Assembly: GCA_030593185.1 (NCBI GenBank)
Contig: JAUVHQ010000087.1
Coordinates: 1 to 8,121 of the forward strand
DNA from: Bacteroidota bacterium
GTDB lineage: Bacteria; Bacteroidota; Bacteroidia; Bacteroidales; VadinHA17
Direction of reading: 5' to 3'
Length of the DNA stretch: 8,121 bases
The translations under genes were made by a program, and so were the position numbers. Below, in pieces: positions 6,089 through 8,121 of this stretch. Within the stretch, counting starts at the first letter, position 1; every line of letters starts with the position of its first letter. The notes beneath the pieces were generated by a model that was not told where the DNA came from, searched no databases, and worked only from the letters and a program-made list of their open reading frames with translations.

Positions 6089-6604
6089 ATGAGTAATTTC
6101 AAGGAACAACTCAGAAGAGTAAAAGCGTTTGTTTTTGACGTTGACGGAGTGTTGTCAGAGCAAACTATGTTGCTTGATACAGATGGGAACCTTATTCGTA
6201 CCTCAAGTATAAGAGATGGTTTTGCAATGCAAAGGGCTGTAAATAAAAATTATCCTGTCGGAATAATAACCGGAGGAGAAATGACGAATGTTCTTAAAAG
6301 ATATCAGAAACTTGGAGTATACGATATTTACCTGGGTTCAACAAATAAAAAATCAGATATTATTGGTTTTTTAAAAAAATACCGGATTGAAGCATCAGAT
6401 GTTTTATATATGGGCGATGATCTGCCAGATCTGGAAGTTATGAAAATGGTTGGCTTTCCAACATGCCCTGATGATGCAGTTGTTGAGGTGAAACAGATAT
6501 CAAAATATGTCTCAAATTTTACAGGTGGTAACGGATGTGTACGCGATGTGATTGAACAAGTGCTGCGTCTTAATAAACACTGGGTGGTTGTGAACGGCAT
6601 CTGA
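6089..6604 (+). CDS. KdsC-like HAD-superfamily phosphatase (3-deoxy-D-manno-octulosonate 8-phosphate phosphatase family)
   Basis: A 171-residue C0-type HAD phosphatase. With ATG 6089 the protein begins MSNFKEQLRRVKAFVFDVDGV, which matches Bacteroidota relatives in start and length; ATG 6065 and GTG 6044 are in-frame alternatives adding 8 and 15 residues. Motif I is DVDGVL with nucleophile Asp17 and acid/base Asp19; motif II is IITGG; a Lys in the NKKSD stretch provides motif III; motif IV is GDDLPD. The C-terminal GGNGCVRDVIEQVL matches the tail that caps the neighbouring active site in KdsC tetramers. The usual product is KDO from KDO-8-phosphate, for lipopolysaccharide core synthesis in the cytoplasm. 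After motif I the residues are SEQ rather than the TDG of proteobacterial KdsC, and no other KDO gene is in view, so the substrate is less sure than the family. It lies 24 bp before the prenyltransferase gene. Confidence 0.85.
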   Translation: MSNFKEQLRRVKAFVFDVDGVLSEQTMLLDTDGNLIRTSSIRDGFAMQRAVNKNYPVGIITGGEMTNVLKRYQKLGVYDIYLGSTNKKSDIIGFLKKYRIEASDVLYMGDDLPDLEVMKMVGFPTCPDDAVVEVKQISKYVSNFTGGNGCVRDVIEQVLRLNKHWVVVNGI

Positions 6605-6628
6605 CCATTAAAAATAAATTGCAAACAG

Positions 6629-7615
6629 ATGAAAGTTTTTTTCAAACTTATCAGAGTACAAAATCTATTGATAATTGCTGTAACCCAATATCTTATGCGG
6701 TGGATCATCATTTATCCTTTGCTTAATAAGTTGTCAGTGGTATTTAATGAAGAAGTGATCCATTTTAAGGATTTCGGGCTGCAATTCAATGAGTTCTATT
6801 TCGCTTTGCTTGTTCTTTCTACTATGTTGATTACCGGTGCAGGGTATGTTATTAACGACTATTTTGATATTAAGACAGATGTATATAACCGCCCTGATAA
6901 TGTAATTGTAGGCAGGAAAATTTCACGGAGAGCTGCAATGCTTATTCATATCGTTATGAATTTCACGGGAGTAGCTCTGGGGATTTTTGTGTCTTTTTCA
7001 ATTCATCTGTCCATCCTTGCTGTAATTTTTGTCCTTATCCCCGGACTTCTATGGTTTTATTCAACAACTTATAAAAGACAATTTCTTATAGGAAATATTA
7101 TCGTCTCTTTTCTTACAGGATTAGTACCATTTATGGTAGTCTTATTTGAAGTTCCCTGCCTTAATGCAGAGTATGGTAAGGTAATGGTTGATTACCATGC
7201 AAATTTCAACATTCTTTTAAGTTGGGTTGGTGGTTTTGCAATTTTTGCATTCTGGCTTACACTAATCAGGGAACTTATTAAAGACATGGAGGACTTTGAA
7301 GGTGACCGTGAGTATGGTCGTAAAACCTTACCGGTAAAGCTGGGATTGGGAATCACCAAAGCAATTGTTGTTGTATTACTTGCAATTTTCCTTTCAGGAT
7401 TGCTGTGGGTATATTTTATGTTCATCCCTGATGTCAGTACCCTGATATATTTAAGTATAGCACTGGTCCTTCCAAGCCTCTACCTGATTTTCAGGTTAAC
7501 GTTATCACAAACAAAAAATGATTACTATTTGTGTAGTTTCCTTACTAAAGGGATTATGCTATCCGGTATTTTATATTCATTTCTTGCAGGTTATATCATT
7601 CAAACAAAATTCTGA
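6629..7615 (+). CDS. UbiA-family prenyltransferase (geranylgeranylglycerol-phosphate geranylgeranyltransferase-like)
   Basis: A 328-residue integral membrane prenyltransferase with about eight or nine hydrophobic segments. Both Asp-rich, Mg-diphosphate binding motifs are present: NDYFDIKTD (Asn76, Asp77, Asp80, Asp84) and DMEDFEGDREYGRKTLP (Asp219, Asp222, Asp226). Family members transfer a polyprenyl group from its diphosphate to an acceptor. In Bacteroidota this subgroup, found beside a KdsC-like phosphatase and maf, is usually annotated as the enzyme adding a second prenyl chain to (geranylgeranyl)glyceryl phosphate, the archaeal ether-lipid reaction. MenA-type quinone prenyltransferase is the main alternative, but the gene context does not contain menaquinone genes. 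The acceptor cannot be read from sequence. The long hydrophilic insert at about 33-55 and loop at about 174-192 are probably extramembrane. ATG 6629 fits the family start (KLIRVQNLLIIAVTQYL). The next gene starts 8 bp after the stop. Confidence 0.82.
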   Translation: MKVFFKLIRVQNLLIIAVTQYLMRWIIIYPLLNKLSVVFNEEVIHFKDFGLQFNEFYFALLVLSTMLITGAGYVINDYFDIKTDVYNRPDNVIVGRKISRRAAMLIHIVMNFTGVALGIFVSFSIHLSILAVIFVLIPGLLWFYSTTYKRQFLIGNIIVSFLTGLVPFMVVLFEVPCLNAEYGKVMVDYHANFNILLSWVGGFAIFAFWLTLIRELIKDMEDFEGDREYGRKTLPVKLGLGITKAIVVVLLAIFLSGLLWVYFMFIPDVSTLIYLSIALVLPSLYLIFRLTLSQTKNDYYLCSFLTKGIMLSGILYSFLAGYIIQTKF

Positions 7616-7623
7616 ATTTCTTT

Positions 7624-8121
7624 ATGGTTCTTGAAAATTTGAAAGGAAAAAGAATTTTACTGGCTTCAAAATCCCCGAGAAGGCAATATCTGCTTAAGGA
7701 GTTGGGAATTGAATTTGAAGTGGTTGATAATTTTCGGGATGATGAGTCGTATCCTGAAGAATTGCCAATGGAGGAGATACCGGTTTTCCTTGCGAAGAAA
7801 AAGGCTGATAATTATAATGAAATGTTAGATGATGACTGTATCCTGATAACTGCAGATACACTTGTATGGTGCAATAACAGGGTTATGAATAAACCGGACA
7901 GCTATGGTGAAGCATATCAGATGCTTTATAGTCTTTCTGATAATAAACACACAGTAATTACAGGTGTATGCCTGCGGTCTGCAGAAAAAGAAACCACGTT
8001 TATTGCCACAACCGATGTTTATTTTACAAAATTATCAGATGACGAAATTGAGTATTATCTCATGAAATTCAAGCCTTTCGATAAAGCCGGTGCTTACGGC
8101 ATACAGGAATGGATAGGATAT
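7624..8121 (+). CDS. maf: Maf family nucleoside triphosphate pyrophosphatase, 3' end cut by the window
   Basis: The frame opens at ATG 7624 and stays open to the right edge, giving 166 residues of a protein normally about 190-200 long. Visible motifs are LLASKSPRRQYLL near the N-terminus (residues 12-24, the phosphate-binding SxSPRR), TADTLV with the catalytic Asp region, NKPDSYGEAYQML, the TGV strand, and KAGAYGIQEWIGY near the cut end. The last motif favours the YhdE-type subgroup, which hydrolyses dTTP, UTP and modified pyrimidine nucleotides to monophosphates, a house-cleaning role in the cytoplasm; Maf is also associated with inhibition of septum formation in Bacillus. It follows the prenyltransferase by 8 bp, so it probably shares its transcript. 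No internal stop or frameshift is seen. Confidence 0.92.
   Translation, partial: MVLENLKGKRILLASKSPRRQYLLKELGIEFEVVDNFRDDESYPEELPMEEIPVFLAKKKADNYNEMLDDDCILITADTLVWCNNRVMNKPDSYGEAYQMLYSLSDNKHTVITGVCLRSAEKETTFIATTDVYFTKLSDDEIEYYLMKFKPFDKAGAYGIQEWIGY

Overview
The window looks like a stretch of Bacteroidota (Bacteroidetes) chromosome. It is AT-rich, every gene lies on the + strand, translation starts lack a clear Shine-Dalgarno and sit behind A-rich leaders, and the protein families and their order fit that phylum. A closer placement, for example within the Bacteroidales/Marinilabiliales, is inference only.

Positions 1 to about 5850 form an electron-transfer module for acyl-CoA oxidation. In order it holds the C-terminal end of the electron-transfer flavoprotein beta subunit (etfB), the complete alpha subunit (etfA), a membrane protein with a b-haem-type domain and two [4Fe-4S] motifs, a separate soluble CCG-domain (HdrB-like) protein, a 593-residue acyl-CoA dehydrogenase of the long, VLCAD-like type, and a small putative lipoprotein of unknown function. 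The expected flow is acyl-CoA to dehydrogenase FAD, to ETF, to CCG/Fe-S clusters, to b-haem, to menaquinone. The membrane protein and the CCG protein together correspond to the single-chain ETF:menaquinone oxidoreductase (EMO, old DUF224 family) of other bacteria, here encoded by two genes. A strong hairpin terminator at 5869-5901 closes this group.

After an intergenic region with a near-perfect 20-bp dyad and a 10-bp direct repeat, a second tightly spaced group begins: a KdsC-like HAD phosphatase, a UbiA-family prenyltransferase and a Maf nucleotide pyrophosphatase cut by the right edge.

The two most unusual points both concern the split EMO. The N-terminal CCG domain of the HdrB-like protein has lost all four expected cluster cysteines while the C-terminal domain keeps its own. 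Also, the 193-bp gap between the two EMO genes is filled by a GGAAT-type repeat array whose arms form a long inverted repeat (21 of 23 positions complementary), with one arm overlapping the upstream stop codon. I see no defence system, mobile-element gene, tRNA, rRNA or CRISPR array, and I do not think the window contains a wholly new system.
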